The position numbers and the translations under genes are program-made. This document shows, in pieces, positions 1 to 8,152 of a stretch of DNA of 64,000 nucleotides (position 1 is the first letter of the stretch; the number at the start of each line of letters is the position of its first letter). Under the pieces are notes generated by a model that did no database searches, was not told the origin of the DNA, and saw only the letters and a list, made by a program, of their open reading frames with translations. This stretch comes from Klebsiella sp. BIGb0407. Lineage in GTDB: Bacteria; Pseudomonadota; Gammaproteobacteria; Enterobacterales; Enterobacteriaceae. The stretch lies in the NCBI RefSeq assembly GCF_024807845.1, contig NZ_JANUEQ010000008.1:62001-126000 (forward strand), read 5' to 3'.

Positions 1-566
1 ACGACCACTGTCATTCTGCCTGGTAGGGGTAACGTTAGCTGCCGGTAGCGGTCAATTTGAATTTTTGCCTGAAGGATAATTGGCCATATACCAGGGTGAC
101 CTGAGATGATACCCAGCTGGACGTGAAAGGCTTCATCAGCCTGATGAAATCCTTTTGTATCACCCGCCTGAGCGCAGATATTCTGAGTATTGATAATATC
201 GTGCAACAAGTTAATGCCTTCTGTCGTTGAGCGCTTGGCTGCTTCAGCAACAACGGTCTGTTCCAGTGCAGTACGTATTAGCATGGCTTCTTCAAGGGCA
301 TCCAGAGGTATTCTGGCGACAAAGGTTCCCACTCGGGGACGTATTTCTATCAAACCATCTTCAGCCAGACGCTGAACGGCTTCATGAACAGGGGTTCTGC
401 TTATCCCATGAGCTTCAGCAATTTCTCGCTCAATGACACGCATACCCGGCGGCATGCTCATCTCAATAATTTGCTGGCGTAAATAGAGATAAATCCGGCG
501 CGATGCGCTCAATCCATCTTGCTGTATTTGCCCTGATTGGGTTTCTTGTAATTTTGAGTAATTCAT
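1..566 (-). CDS. GntR/FCD-family transcriptional regulator (partial, runs off left edge)
   Basis: Reading the minus strand from the ATG at 566 gives an open frame to the window edge (188 codons, no stop). The N-terminal third is a GntR winged helix: an RRIYLYLRQQIIEMSMPPG segment, then a recognition region with ISRTPVHEAVQRLAEDGLIEIRP and GTFVA. After it comes an FCD-like segment (ALEEAMLIRTALEQTVVAEAA, later DEAFHVQLG), so it belongs to the FadR/UxuR-like subgroup that binds small carboxylates or sugar acids. It is divergent from the hexuronate genes starting at 1632 and is the obvious candidate to control them, probably through the palindromes at 1515-1551. That link is inference. Its C-terminal end is outside the window, so effector specificity cannot be judged. 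Confidence 0.85.
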   Translation of the reverse strand, partial: MNYSKLQETQSGQIQQDGLSASRRIYLYLRQQIIEMSMPPGMRVIEREIAEAHGISRTPVHEAVQRLAEDGLIEIRPRVGTFVARIPLDALEEAMLIRTALEQTVVAEAAKRSTTEGINLLHDIINTQNICAQAGDTKGFHQADEAFHVQLGIISGHPGIWPIILQAKIQIDRYRQLTLPLPGRMTVV

Positions 567-1060
567 CTGATAAACTCTAAAGCTGTTGTCGATGCATTAG
601 TATGGTATATCCGTAGTCATTATAGATGCTTGATTACGAACACCACGCATATCACTTTTTGCTACCGCGATTTTACCCTTATGCTCTCTCTCAGACTATT
701 CGGGATTATGACTCAATAACAACAGGTTAAACTTTCTCATTATCGTGTAAAGCCGGTTAGCCGTCACTGAAAAAACGTCATGATGATGCAAATTCTCAAG
801 AGGCCTCAACACCCGGTGCTATCCTTCGTAACGAGTTTGCACGCCCTCATGACAGCAGTGATAAATAGATTGACTCATAAATCAAAGCTGAGCTTCGCGG
901 CTGTAAGTAACTCGAATTATTGTGGGGTATACCGGGCAATTTTAAATTTTGAGTATAGCATCTAAAAAATATAATCCAGTCATACTGCTAATAGATATTG
1001 TCATATACCGGGAGGATGGTTACCGGATGTTGTCATATTATTTATGCATTACCTGGTTAA
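567..1060. other. Intergenic region without a supported gene
   Basis: About 500 bases between the regulator and the small membrane peptide. Short open frames at 780-965 and 949-1146 lack a convincing ribosome-binding site and recognisable protein character. A short GGTATACC palindrome near 925-932 resembles the core of hexuronate-repressor boxes but is too short to call alone. I see nothing else supportable. Confidence 0.5.
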
Positions 1061-1213
1061 TCATATATAAGGAAGTATTATTTGATAAACAGCAAATAAA
1101 GCAATCAACAGAGGGACCAGGCGGATCATTTTTTTGGACTGGTTGAATTTATATCCAAACCACACGGTTACGATTACCATTAATATTAGTTTTATGATGT
1201 CATCTGTACTCAT
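1061..1213 (-). CDS. Small two-helix membrane protein, 50 residues
   Basis: The ATG at 1213 is preceded by AAGGA at good distance, which favours it over the upstream in-frame start at 1321. The 50-residue product (MSTDDIIKLILMV... to ...QIILPYI) has two hydrophobic stretches, about residues 6-20 and 31-49, split by a basic turn (KFNQSKKMIR). That is a hairpin membrane peptide with both ends probably on the same side. I do not recognise a family. It stands alone, pointing away from the hexuronate genes. Many enterobacterial membrane peptides of this size exist, but nothing here gives a role. Confidence 0.5.
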   Translation of the reverse strand: MSTDDIIKLILMVIVTVWFGYKFNQSKKMIRLVPLLIALFAVYQIILPYI

Positions 1214-1493
1214 TTTTTTCCTTAAACACAATTTTATAACTATTGTAACGACAACTTTACAATCAATCACTACCGATTTATCTATCTCAATGTAGTTAGG
1301 TGTTTTAGATAAATTAGCCATGAGGTCGAGAACTCAGGTACAAATCTAATTTAGCATCATTGCCTTCATTAACCCATTAAAAATTATCTCTCCAACCATT
1401 AATTTACATGAAATAACCATTTGCTCATCGCCTATAACACTTCGGTAACTATTTCCATGACTAATCGGGGTCTTTTTAATTATTTATGTTAAC

Positions 1494-1509
1494 TATGACG
1501 GTTGTCACA
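1494..1509. promoter_or_regulatory. Candidate CRP-cAMP site upstream of uxaC
   Basis: TATGA-CGGTTG-TCACA matches the TGTGA-N6-TCACA consensus at 9 of 10 half-site positions and sits in a typical A/T-rich flank. It lies just upstream of two palindromes and about 120 bases before the uxaC start. CRP activation fits hexuronate catabolism in enterobacteria. This is a sequence match only. Confidence 0.55.
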
Positions 1510-1514
1510 TTTTA

Positions 1515-1551
1515 GCTCTGATATATCAGAGCATAATACTGATATATCAGT
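1515..1551. promoter_or_regulatory. Tandem operator-like palindromes upstream of uxaC
   Basis: GCTCTGATATATCAGAGC (1515-1532) is a perfect 18-base palindrome. ACTGATATATCAGT (1538-1551) is a perfect 14-base palindrome with the same CTGATATATCAG core. Their centres are 21 bases apart, two helical turns, so two dimers would bind on the same DNA face. The likeliest ligand is the divergent GntR-type regulator at 1-566 or an ExuR/UxuR-like repressor encoded elsewhere. Confidence 0.6.
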
Positions 1552-1631
1552 TCGCCATATTAATATTATGCTGCTGTTGAGTAGATAAGAATGAGGCGGA
1601 TTACACATAATTTAATGACCAGAGGTTGTAT

Positions 1632-3029
1632 ATGATGGCTGCTTTTATGGACAAGAATTTCATGTTAGATACCGCGACAGCACAGCGTCTGTATCACGAT
1701 GTTGCGGCTGAATTGCCTATCATTGACTATCACTCGCACTTGCAGCAAAGCGAAATTGCCGCCCGGAAAAAATTTCGTAACATGGCAGAACTCTGGTTAG
1801 GTGGCGATCATTACAAATGGCGTTTAATGCGTAGTGCCGGCGTATCCGAAGATTTTATTACCGGAAATAAAACGGATGAGGAGAAATTTCATGCTTTCTG
1901 CAAAATATTACCTCATGCCATCGGTAATCCTATTTACCACTGGAGCCATCTTGAGCTCCGCCGTATTTTTGGCATTAATCTTATAATTAATGAGAAAAAT
2001 GCAAAGCAGATCTGGGAAGAGGCGAATGCCAAGCTCGCGACTATGGATACCTGGTCACTGCTGGAACAAGCTAAAGTAGAGATTGCTTGCACCACCGACG
2101 ATCCGGCCGACGACTTGTTACAGCATAGTGAAATTGCTAAATCCGGGCTGAAAACACGTGTTTTACCTGCCTATCGTCCGGATAAAGCGATGCGGATTAA
2201 CAAACCCGACTTTATTGAGTATTTGAGTAAATTAGGCCAGGTTTCAGGTATTACGATTTCTTCTTTCAGCAACCTGATTGAGGCATTAGCGAACCGGGTT
2301 TCTTTCTTTCATACTCAGGGGGCGCGTATCAGCGATCATGCGATAGACATCGCGCTTCCGGTTCAGTCTGTAAGTCCACAACAGCTTGAAGCTCTGTTTC
2401 AAAAGCGTCTCGCAGGTAACGTATTAAATCTGGAAGAAGAAGGGCAATATATTCGCGCTATGATGGTAGAGCTTGGTCGTGTCTATGCAAAATATGACTG
2501 GGCAATGTGCTTACATATTGGCGCGCAGCGTAACAATAATAGCCGTATGCTGAATGCTCTCGGTCCGGATACCGGTTACGATTCCATTTCAGATATGAGC
2601 TGTAGCGAAGGTATTGCGACACTTCTGGATACCCTTGATAGTACCAATCAGCTTCCCAAGACGATGCTGTTCTGTCTGAACCCCAATATGAATGACGTTC
2701 TGTCTACTATGATCGGTAATTTCCAGAACGGTGAACTCGCCGGTAAATTGCAATTTGGCCCGGCCTGGTGGTTTAACGATCATAAAGAAGGCAACTTGCA
2801 GCAGTTTATAACCCTGGCGAATCACGGCGTTCTGGGAACCTCGGTGGGTATGGTGACTGATTCGCGCAGTTTTGCTTCTTACCCACGTCATGATTATTTC
2901 CGTAGATTATTGTGCAGACAGTTGGGTCAGTGGGTTGAAGGCGGAGAGTATCCGGCAGAAGAAGAAACGCTGACTCAAATTGTGCGCGATATTTGCTATG
3001 AAAACGCTAAACGTTATTTCGGATTGTAA
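1632..3029 (+). CDS. uxaC: Uronate (glucuronate/galacturonate) isomerase
   Basis: Interconverts D-glucuronate with D-fructuronate and D-galacturonate with D-tagaturonate, the first cytoplasmic step of hexuronate breakdown. The 465-residue product aligns along its length with my memory of E. coli UxaC (about 470 residues). It has the amidohydrolase-type metal motif DYHSHL near residues 32-37, DHYKWRLMR, IGNPIYHWSHLELRR, CLHIGAQRNNNSR, QFGPAWWFNDHKEGN and TDSRSFASYPRHDYFRR. I start at ATG 1632, six bases after AGAGG; an adjacent ATG at 1635 is equally possible, and an upstream TTG at 1626 is unlikely. It is followed by uxaB and exuT on the same strand. The altronate dehydratase gene uxaA is not in this window. 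Confidence 0.95.
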   Translation: MMAAFMDKNFMLDTATAQRLYHDVAAELPIIDYHSHLQQSEIAARKKFRNMAELWLGGDHYKWRLMRSAGVSEDFITGNKTDEEKFHAFCKILPHAIGNPIYHWSHLELRRIFGINLIINEKNAKQIWEEANAKLATMDTWSLLEQAKVEIACTTDDPADDLLQHSEIAKSGLKTRVLPAYRPDKAMRINKPDFIEYLSKLGQVSGITISSFSNLIEALANRVSFFHTQGARISDHAIDIALPVQSVSPQQLEALFQKRLAGNVLNLEEEGQYIRAMMVELGRVYAKYDWAMCLHIGAQRNNNSRMLNALGPDTGYDSISDMSCSEGIATLLDTLDSTNQLPKTMLFCLNPNMNDVLSTMIGNFQNGELAGKLQFGPAWWFNDHKEGNLQQFITLANHGVLGTSVGMVTDSRSFASYPRHDYFRRLLCRQLGQWVEGGEYPAEEETLTQIVRDICYENAKRYFGL

Positions 3030-3219
3030 TTACTTATCCCGTCACTTTAGCTGATACGGATAAACCCGACATAATTGTAATCTTAAAAATCAGTCGATAA
3101 CTTTAGCGACTACAGTGCTAACTAATTATGAATTAGAGCGGCCTGTATTCGCTAAACAATTTCGCCTGAAGCAATATTATTTTTTTTGAAATTAAATTTT
3201 TACCTTTGAGGCAATTTTA

Positions 3220-4650
3220 ATGCAATCTTTGAATCGTGATATTCCATTTAATTTACCGATCAAGTTTTTACAATTTGGTGAAGGAAATTTCTTACGTGCA
3301 TTTATTGACTGGCAGATTGAACTGCTTAATGAACGTACCAGTCTTAATGCTGGTGTGGTTATTGTGCGCCCTCGGCCTAACCCAGCATTACCTTTATTGA
3401 ATACGCAAGGCGGTGTCTATACCACGCTTATTCGTGGATTAAACGAATCAGGAACGCCAGTAAAAGAATATCGTAAAATTAGCTGTGTAGAACGCGAAAT
3501 TGATCTCGCTGATAATTTTAGTGATTATCTGGCCCTGGCACATAACCCTGATTTACGTTTTGTTATTTCTAATACGACTGAAGCGGGTATTACTATCAAC
3601 GATCGGGATGCCTATAACGATGTGCCTCCTGCTTCATTCCCCGCTAAGTTGACCCGATTTTTACATGAACGCTTCAAGGCATTTGATGGAAGCATAGATA
3701 AAGGTTTAGTCCTGCTGCCATGTGAACTGATTGATCATAATGGTCAGGCTTTGAAAAGTGCAGTATTACATTTTGCGCATCTGTGGTTACTTGGCCCTGA
3801 ATTTATTGTTTGGCTGCACGATGCCTGCACATTTTGCTCAACCCTGGTAGACAGAATTGTTACGGGTTACCCGCAATCAGAACGTGATGAAATTGAAAAA
3901 GAATTAGGCTATCAGGATGCGTTTGTTGTGGCTGCGGAATACTTCTATTTGTTTGTCATTGAGGGACCTCAATGGTTAGCGGATGAACTTAAGCTGGAAG
4001 GCGCAGATTTAAATATCCAGCTGGTTGATGACATCACGCCGTATAAACAGCGCAAGGTGGGCGTGCTTAACGGCAGTCATACGACGTTAGTCCCCGTAGC
4101 CTTATTATCCGGGCTGAATGAAGTAGGGGAAGCCGTAGCGGATCCTGTGGTGGGTGAATATATACGACAAACGCTGGATGAAGAAATTATCCCTGCATTG
4201 TCGTTACCTCGTACTGAACTGGATCCGTTTGCCGTCGAGGTATTACGTCGTTTTGGTAATCCGTTTATTCATCATCGGTTAGAATCTATAGCGCTTAATA
4301 GCTGGAGTAAATATGCCGCCCGTGTTCTGCCGCAGTTACTGAACTACCAAAAATTAAACGGCAAATTACCTGCCAGACTGGTTATTGCTCTTGCCGCAAC
4401 GATGGAACTCTATCGCGGTAATTTAATCTCCCTGAGTGATGATACTGAAAATTTAGACTGGTTCAAAATGGCCTGGACTCAGGTTAATGATGGCCGCTGG
4501 TCATTTAATGAGATCGCGCGTAACTGGTTAGCGAACGAAACACTCTGGGGACAAAATCTTAATACAGTGCCCAATCTGACGGATTCATTAACGGAGTATC
4601 TGAAACGTATTAATGTTGAAGGTATAACCTCTGTCCTTAAAACACTTTAA
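3220..4650 (+). CDS. uxaB: Tagaturonate reductase (altronate oxidoreductase)
   Basis: NADH-dependent reduction of D-tagaturonate to D-altronate in galacturonate catabolism. The 476-residue product has the mannitol/long-chain dehydrogenase layout: an N-terminal nucleotide-binding part with LQFGEGNFLRAFIDWQIELLN, then SNTTEAGI and LLPCELIDHNG, and a C-terminal catalytic part with the family lysine/asparagine segment KVGVLNGSHTTLVPVALLSGL. The best remembered match is UxaB (483 residues in E. coli), with clear similarity from end to end. It is preferred over fructuronate reductase UxuB because of the N-terminal FGEGNFLRAF and the internal VDRIVTGYP. It lies 190 bases after uxaC with its own ribosome-binding site (GAGG), so a separate promoter or processing is possible. 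Confidence 0.9.
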   Translation: MQSLNRDIPFNLPIKFLQFGEGNFLRAFIDWQIELLNERTSLNAGVVIVRPRPNPALPLLNTQGGVYTTLIRGLNESGTPVKEYRKISCVEREIDLADNFSDYLALAHNPDLRFVISNTTEAGITINDRDAYNDVPPASFPAKLTRFLHERFKAFDGSIDKGLVLLPCELIDHNGQALKSAVLHFAHLWLLGPEFIVWLHDACTFCSTLVDRIVTGYPQSERDEIEKELGYQDAFVVAAEYFYLFVIEGPQWLADELKLEGADLNIQLVDDITPYKQRKVGVLNGSHTTLVPVALLSGLNEVGEAVADPVVGEYIRQTLDEEIIPALSLPRTELDPFAVEVLRRFGNPFIHHRLESIALNSWSKYAARVLPQLLNYQKLNGKLPARLVIALAATMELYRGNLISLSDDTENLDWFKMAWTQVNDGRWSFNEIARNWLANETLWGQNLNTVPNLTDSLTEYLKRINVEGITSVLKTL

Positions 4651-4731
4651 AAAAGTCGATCGACATTATTCTGTTAATAGCATCGATAATTAAAAAATAA
4701 TAAATAACTTTTAATAATTGGCGGTAATGGC

Positions 4732-6024
4732 ATGAGAAAGATTAAAGGGATACGCTGGTGGATGGTAGGACTCGTCACTTTCGGGTTGATAATAAACTAT
4801 CTTGCACGTAATACGCTATCGGTTGCGGCCCCGACAATGATGGCTGAAATGGGGATGTCTACACAAGAATATTCCTATGTCGTTGTAGCATGGCAAATCT
4901 GTTACGCAGTTATGCAACCCATTGCCGGATATATTTTGGATGCCGTAGGCACTAAAATTGGTTTTGCTGTCTTTGCTGTATTATGGTCACTAGCCTGTGC
5001 CGCAGCGGCATTTGCTACTGGCTGGCAAGGTTTGGCATTCTTCCGTGGTATTCTCGGCTTGACTGAAGCGGCAGGCATCCCCGCCGGGATGAAAGCCACC
5101 ACGGAATGGTTTCCGGCAAAAGAACGTTCTGTTGCTATTGGCTGGTTTAATATTGGCTCATCCGTCGGGGCATTAATGGCTCCTCCATTAGTGGTCTGGG
5201 CTATTATGCATGGTTCATGGCACTGGGCTTTTATTATTGTTGGGGTACTGGGAATTATATGGACCGCAATTTGGTTAGTCTTTTACAAGCATCCTAAAGA
5301 TCAGAAAGCGTTGTCCGATGAAGAACGTACTTATATTTTATCGGGTCAGGAAGCTCAGTATCGCGATGACACTAAAGTAAAAACAAAAGCCAATTGGAGA
5401 GCCATTATTTCCTCTCGCAATTTTTGGGCGATAGCAATTCCGCGTTTCTTATCAGAACCCGCATGGCAGACTTTCAACGCATGGATCCCTTTGTACATGA
5501 TGACAGAGCGTCACATGAATCTGAAAGAAATTGCTATGTTTGCCTGGTTACCGTTTTTGGCTGCTGATATCGGTTGTGTCCTGGGCGGTTACCTCAGTCC
5601 TTTCTTCCATAAATACTGCAAAGTATCATTGTTTAACTCGCGTAAGATGGTTGCCGTTGTGGGTGCTTTCTGCATGATTGCTCCAGGCTGTATTGGTCTG
5701 GTTGCCAGCCCTTATACCGCTATTGCCTTACTCTGTGTAGGTGGTTTTGCGCATCAAACGTTATCCGGAGCGCTGTATTCCGTCACAACAGACATGTTCG
5801 GTAAAAATGAGGTAGCCACAGCGACAGGATTAGGTGGAATGAGTGGGTATCTTGGCGCAACGTTGTTTACCCTGTTATTTGGTTTTCTCGTGGTAAAAAT
5901 TGGTTATTCTCCATTATTTGTCATTCTGGCCATATTCGACATTATCGCCGCAATTGTCGTTTGCACACTGGCACGTGAGCGTATTGCGGAAGTACGGGTT
6001 GACCCAGTCAGCGTTAATACTTGA
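4732..6024 (+). CDS. exuT: MFS hexuronate transporter, ExuT-like
   Basis: Inner-membrane proton symporter for galacturonate/glucuronate. The 430-residue product starts MRKIKGIRWWM and has about 12 hydrophobic segments. It carries the anion:cation symporter signatures I recall in ExuT: LARNTLSVAAPTMMAEMG, AAGIPAGMKATTEWFPAKERS, FYKHPKDQKALSDEER, RFLSEPAWQTFNAWIPLYM, KEIAMFAWLPFLAADIGC and FGKNEVATATGLGGMSG. It is the last gene of the hexuronate set, 81 bases after uxaB, and a strong hairpin follows its stop. Members of this family also carry aldonates, so the exact substrate rests mainly on context. Confidence 0.88.
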   Translation: MRKIKGIRWWMVGLVTFGLIINYLARNTLSVAAPTMMAEMGMSTQEYSYVVVAWQICYAVMQPIAGYILDAVGTKIGFAVFAVLWSLACAAAAFATGWQGLAFFRGILGLTEAAGIPAGMKATTEWFPAKERSVAIGWFNIGSSVGALMAPPLVVWAIMHGSWHWAFIIVGVLGIIWTAIWLVFYKHPKDQKALSDEERTYILSGQEAQYRDDTKVKTKANWRAIISSRNFWAIAIPRFLSEPAWQTFNAWIPLYMMTERHMNLKEIAMFAWLPFLAADIGCVLGGYLSPFFHKYCKVSLFNSRKMVAVVGAFCMIAPGCIGLVASPYTAIALLCVGGFAHQTLSGALYSVTTDMFGKNEVATATGLGGMSGYLGATLFTLLFGFLVVKIGYSPLFVILAIFDIIAAIVVCTLARERIAEVRVDPVSVNT

Positions 6025-6044
6025 TTGACTGCTCCTGCCCTGAA

Positions 6045-6073
6045 TGAACCGCCCCGATAAAGTGGGCGGTTCA
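6045..6073 (+). terminator. Hairpin after exuT-like gene
   Basis: TGAACCGCCC (6045-6054) pairs perfectly with GGGCGGTTCA (6064-6073) around a 9-base loop, 21 bases after the stop. It lacks a long U tract, so it may be an imperfect intrinsic terminator or an RNA-stability element. Confidence 0.6.
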
Positions 6074-6205
6074 TATTAGGCGGCTATCCAGCCAACTCAC
6101 ATTTATTTCATAAAATTCACTTTTATGATTATTCCTAATGAAAATACATAACTGGAAACATATTATGCCCGCATAAAAACACGCATATATATGGAAACCT
6201 GCCTG

Positions 6206-6913
6206 ATGAAAAAGACCGTTATCGCTTCAACCCTCGCTATCGCTACGCTTTATACCTGCGCTGTATCCGCAAATAATGGCATCTATGTTACTGGTGAGTT
6301 AGGTTCATCTATCGTCAATATTCACGATACCAAAGCGGATTATACGGGAACCAATGCGGGTGTTGTGGATGGCCGCCAGACAACAAAACTTTCTAATACC
6401 AATAAGGGCGTTTTTGGTGGCGGTGTTGCCGTTGGCTACGATTTTAATGACCAGTATCAGCTTCCGGTAAGATTCGAGCTGGCAGCGAAATTCAGAGGGG
6501 ATGCTGAAGGTTCACAGAGATTAACTGATGAAGACGGTGATTCTGAGACCGTTAAAAATAAAGTCCGCATGGACACTTATATGGTTAACGGTTACTACGA
6601 TTTTTATAATTCATCAGACTTCACCCCTTATCTGACCGCTGGCGTTGGCTTATCGCGCCTGAAACATAAAATTTCAGATGAGAGTGGCGAAGCGATGTCT
6701 GCAAATTCAAATAATTTTGCCTGGGGTGTTGGAGCCGGTGTGAAGTATGCCGTCACATCTAACATATCTGTCGATGCCAGCTACAGATATATTGATGGCG
6801 GGAAAGTCACCAACAGCAGAACGGATAGCTTTGGTCCATATACCGATACACTGGATACCACTACTAAAGCGGCCTCTAACGATCTGATGCTGGGCGTTTC
6901 ATATAAGTTTTAA
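6206..6913 (+). CDS. Opa/OmpA-like outer-membrane beta-barrel protein
   Basis: The 235-residue protein begins with a clear Sec signal (MKKTVIASTLAIATLYTCAVSA, cleavage before NN). The rest alternates in the amphipathic pattern of a small barrel and ends in an aromatic-terminated strand, LMLGVSYKF. Barrel-type segments include GVFGGGVAVGYDF, MVNGYYDFY, YLTAGVGLSRL, FAWGVGAGVKYAV and VDASYRYIDGG. This fits the outer-membrane beta-barrel family that includes Opa-like and Tia/Hek-type adhesins, not the 12-strand KdgM oligogalacturonate porins. I start at ATG 6206, eight bases after GGAAA; an in-frame ATG at 6191 would put extra residues before the signal. Its role (adhesin, invasin or porin) cannot be told from sequence. 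Confidence 0.8.
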   Translation: MKKTVIASTLAIATLYTCAVSANNGIYVTGELGSSIVNIHDTKADYTGTNAGVVDGRQTTKLSNTNKGVFGGGVAVGYDFNDQYQLPVRFELAAKFRGDAEGSQRLTDEDGDSETVKNKVRMDTYMVNGYYDFYNSSDFTPYLTAGVGLSRLKHKISDESGEAMSANSNNFAWGVGAGVKYAVTSNISVDASYRYIDGGKVTNSRTDSFGPYTDTLDTTTKAASNDLMLGVSYKF

Positions 6914-6969
6914 CGGAACAGGGAAGGTAGTGGCAGAGTTCATTTTGCCACTACAATTTACATATAATC

Positions 6970-7821
6970 TTAATGACTCTGTTGACGCAGATAAATTATC
7001 CAGTAGGTTATTCCCACCAGTACACCACCGCCAATGATATTCCCTATAGTGACCGGAATTAAATTATCGGTAATAAACTGAGAAATGTTGAGTGCAGGAA
7101 AATTATCAGGACTTTGATGTATCTGAGACCAGAAGGTGTCAGGTGCAAAATAGCGAATAACCACGGCTAAAGGAATAAGAAACATATTGGCAATGCTGTG
7201 CTCAAAGCCACTGCAAACAAACACACTGATGGGCAATAGCATGGCAAACATTTTGTCCATTAATGTATGACCGGAATAACTTAACCAGACAGCCAGACAG
7301 ACCATCATATTGGCAAGCGTACCGAGACAAACCGCTTCAAAGAAGGTGTGGTGCATTTTATGATCCGCAGTCTGTAATACGTTTAATCCCCACTGACCAT
7401 CGCCTGACATCATTTGCCCGGAACACCAAATCAGCGCAACAAAAAATAACGCTCCGACAAGGTTACCAAAATAAACAATCAGCCAGTTTATCGTTAGCGC
7501 TGACCAGGAAATCAGGCCGCTGGCCTTTGCGATTACCGTAAGTACCGTAGAGGTAAACAGGTCTGCACCGCCTACTACGACGAGAATCAGTCCAAGAGTA
7601 AAGCAAACACCCCCGAGGAACTTAACCGGTGCAGCAATGGGGCCTGGCCCGCTGGTAACGGTAATATAGGCAACGAAACCAATAGAGATAAAAACACCGG
7701 CAGTAATGGCCAGGAAAAAGGACAATGATTTCTTTTTCTTGGTTTTATAAAGACCAACCTGTTCGGCTATTTTTGCCATTTCCGGAGGAAGACGCAGATC
7801 AAAAGAATTTTCAGTACTCAT
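6970..7821 (-). CDS. Formate channel of the FocA/FocB (FNT) family
   Basis: A 283-residue inner-membrane formate/nitrite transporter-family protein. Family signatures include AITAGVFISIGFVAYI, FTLGLILVVVGGADLFTST, FGNLVGALFFVALIW, the TADHKMHHTFFEAVCLGTLANMMVC stretch with the central pore histidine, GFEHSIANMFLIP and NLIPVTIGNIIGGG. The N-terminus (FDLRLPPEMAKIAEQVGLYK) looks like FocA, while FAPDTFW...DNFPALNISQFI resembles FocB, which ends the hyf operon in E. coli, so I leave the symbol blank. AGGAG precedes the ATG. It lies 331 bases downstream of hyfF on the same strand, probably with its own promoter. Confidence 0.92.
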   Translation of the reverse strand: MSTENSFDLRLPPEMAKIAEQVGLYKTKKKKSLSFFLAITAGVFISIGFVAYITVTSGPGPIAAPVKFLGGVCFTLGLILVVVGGADLFTSTVLTVIAKASGLISWSALTINWLIVYFGNLVGALFFVALIWCSGQMMSGDGQWGLNVLQTADHKMHHTFFEAVCLGTLANMMVCLAVWLSYSGHTLMDKMFAMLLPISVFVCSGFEHSIANMFLIPLAVVIRYFAPDTFWSQIHQSPDNFPALNISQFITDNLIPVTIGNIIGGGVLVGITYWIIYLRQQSH

Positions 7822-8152
7822 AATAACTCCTGCACTTTCTTAATAACGTATTTCGTGCTGCGGGTTGATATATCTATATTAACGTTTGGCTTATAAGTGA
7901 AATATCGATCCAGGTATCAAAAATGGACTTTTAATAAATGTTTTTAGTTTGTTTTTAGATTTTAATTTGAAGGGTTTTTATTAATTAGGTAGAGGCTGTG
8001 AATTATTTCTTTTTCGGGGTAGTAGTGGGAGTTAATTATAGTGAGTTAATGTTGTTGATGTATTTATCCGTTAATTGTCTGTTATTTATTATCACAAGAA
8101 ATATCTAACGCACAGGCGTTAGATATCTCATGCTGAGTGAACGACATCCCCG
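7822..8152 (-). promoter_or_regulatory. Leader/promoter region of the formate channel gene
   Basis: A 331-base AT-rich stretch between hyfF and the channel gene. It contains the hairpin at 8101-8126 and a ribosome-binding site next to the channel start. I see no reading frame. There is no trace of hyfG, hyfH, hyfI, hyfJ or hyfR here, although those genes occupy this position in E. coli. Confidence 0.5.
8101..8126 (-). terminator. Hairpin after hyfF
   Basis: ATATCTAACGC and GCGTTAGATAT form a perfect 11-base stem with a 4-base loop. On the minus strand it is followed by TTTCTT, so it is a plausible terminator of the hyf transcript 27 bases after the hyfF stop. Confidence 0.6.

Noticed and set aside
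35..436. Small frames overlapping the left-edge GntR gene
   Set aside because: They are out-of-frame shadows; the real gene is the uninterrupted minus-strand frame from 566 to the edge.
780..1146. Two short plus-strand frames left of uxaC
   Set aside because: No ribosome-binding site, no family features, and overlap with the better supported minus-strand membrane peptide.
6206..6913. Outer-membrane protein as a KdgM-type oligogalacturonate porin, suggested by neighbouring hexuronate genes
   Set aside because: The sequence has the Opa/OmpA-like small-barrel pattern with glycine-rich GVGAGVKY strands and does not resemble KdgM.
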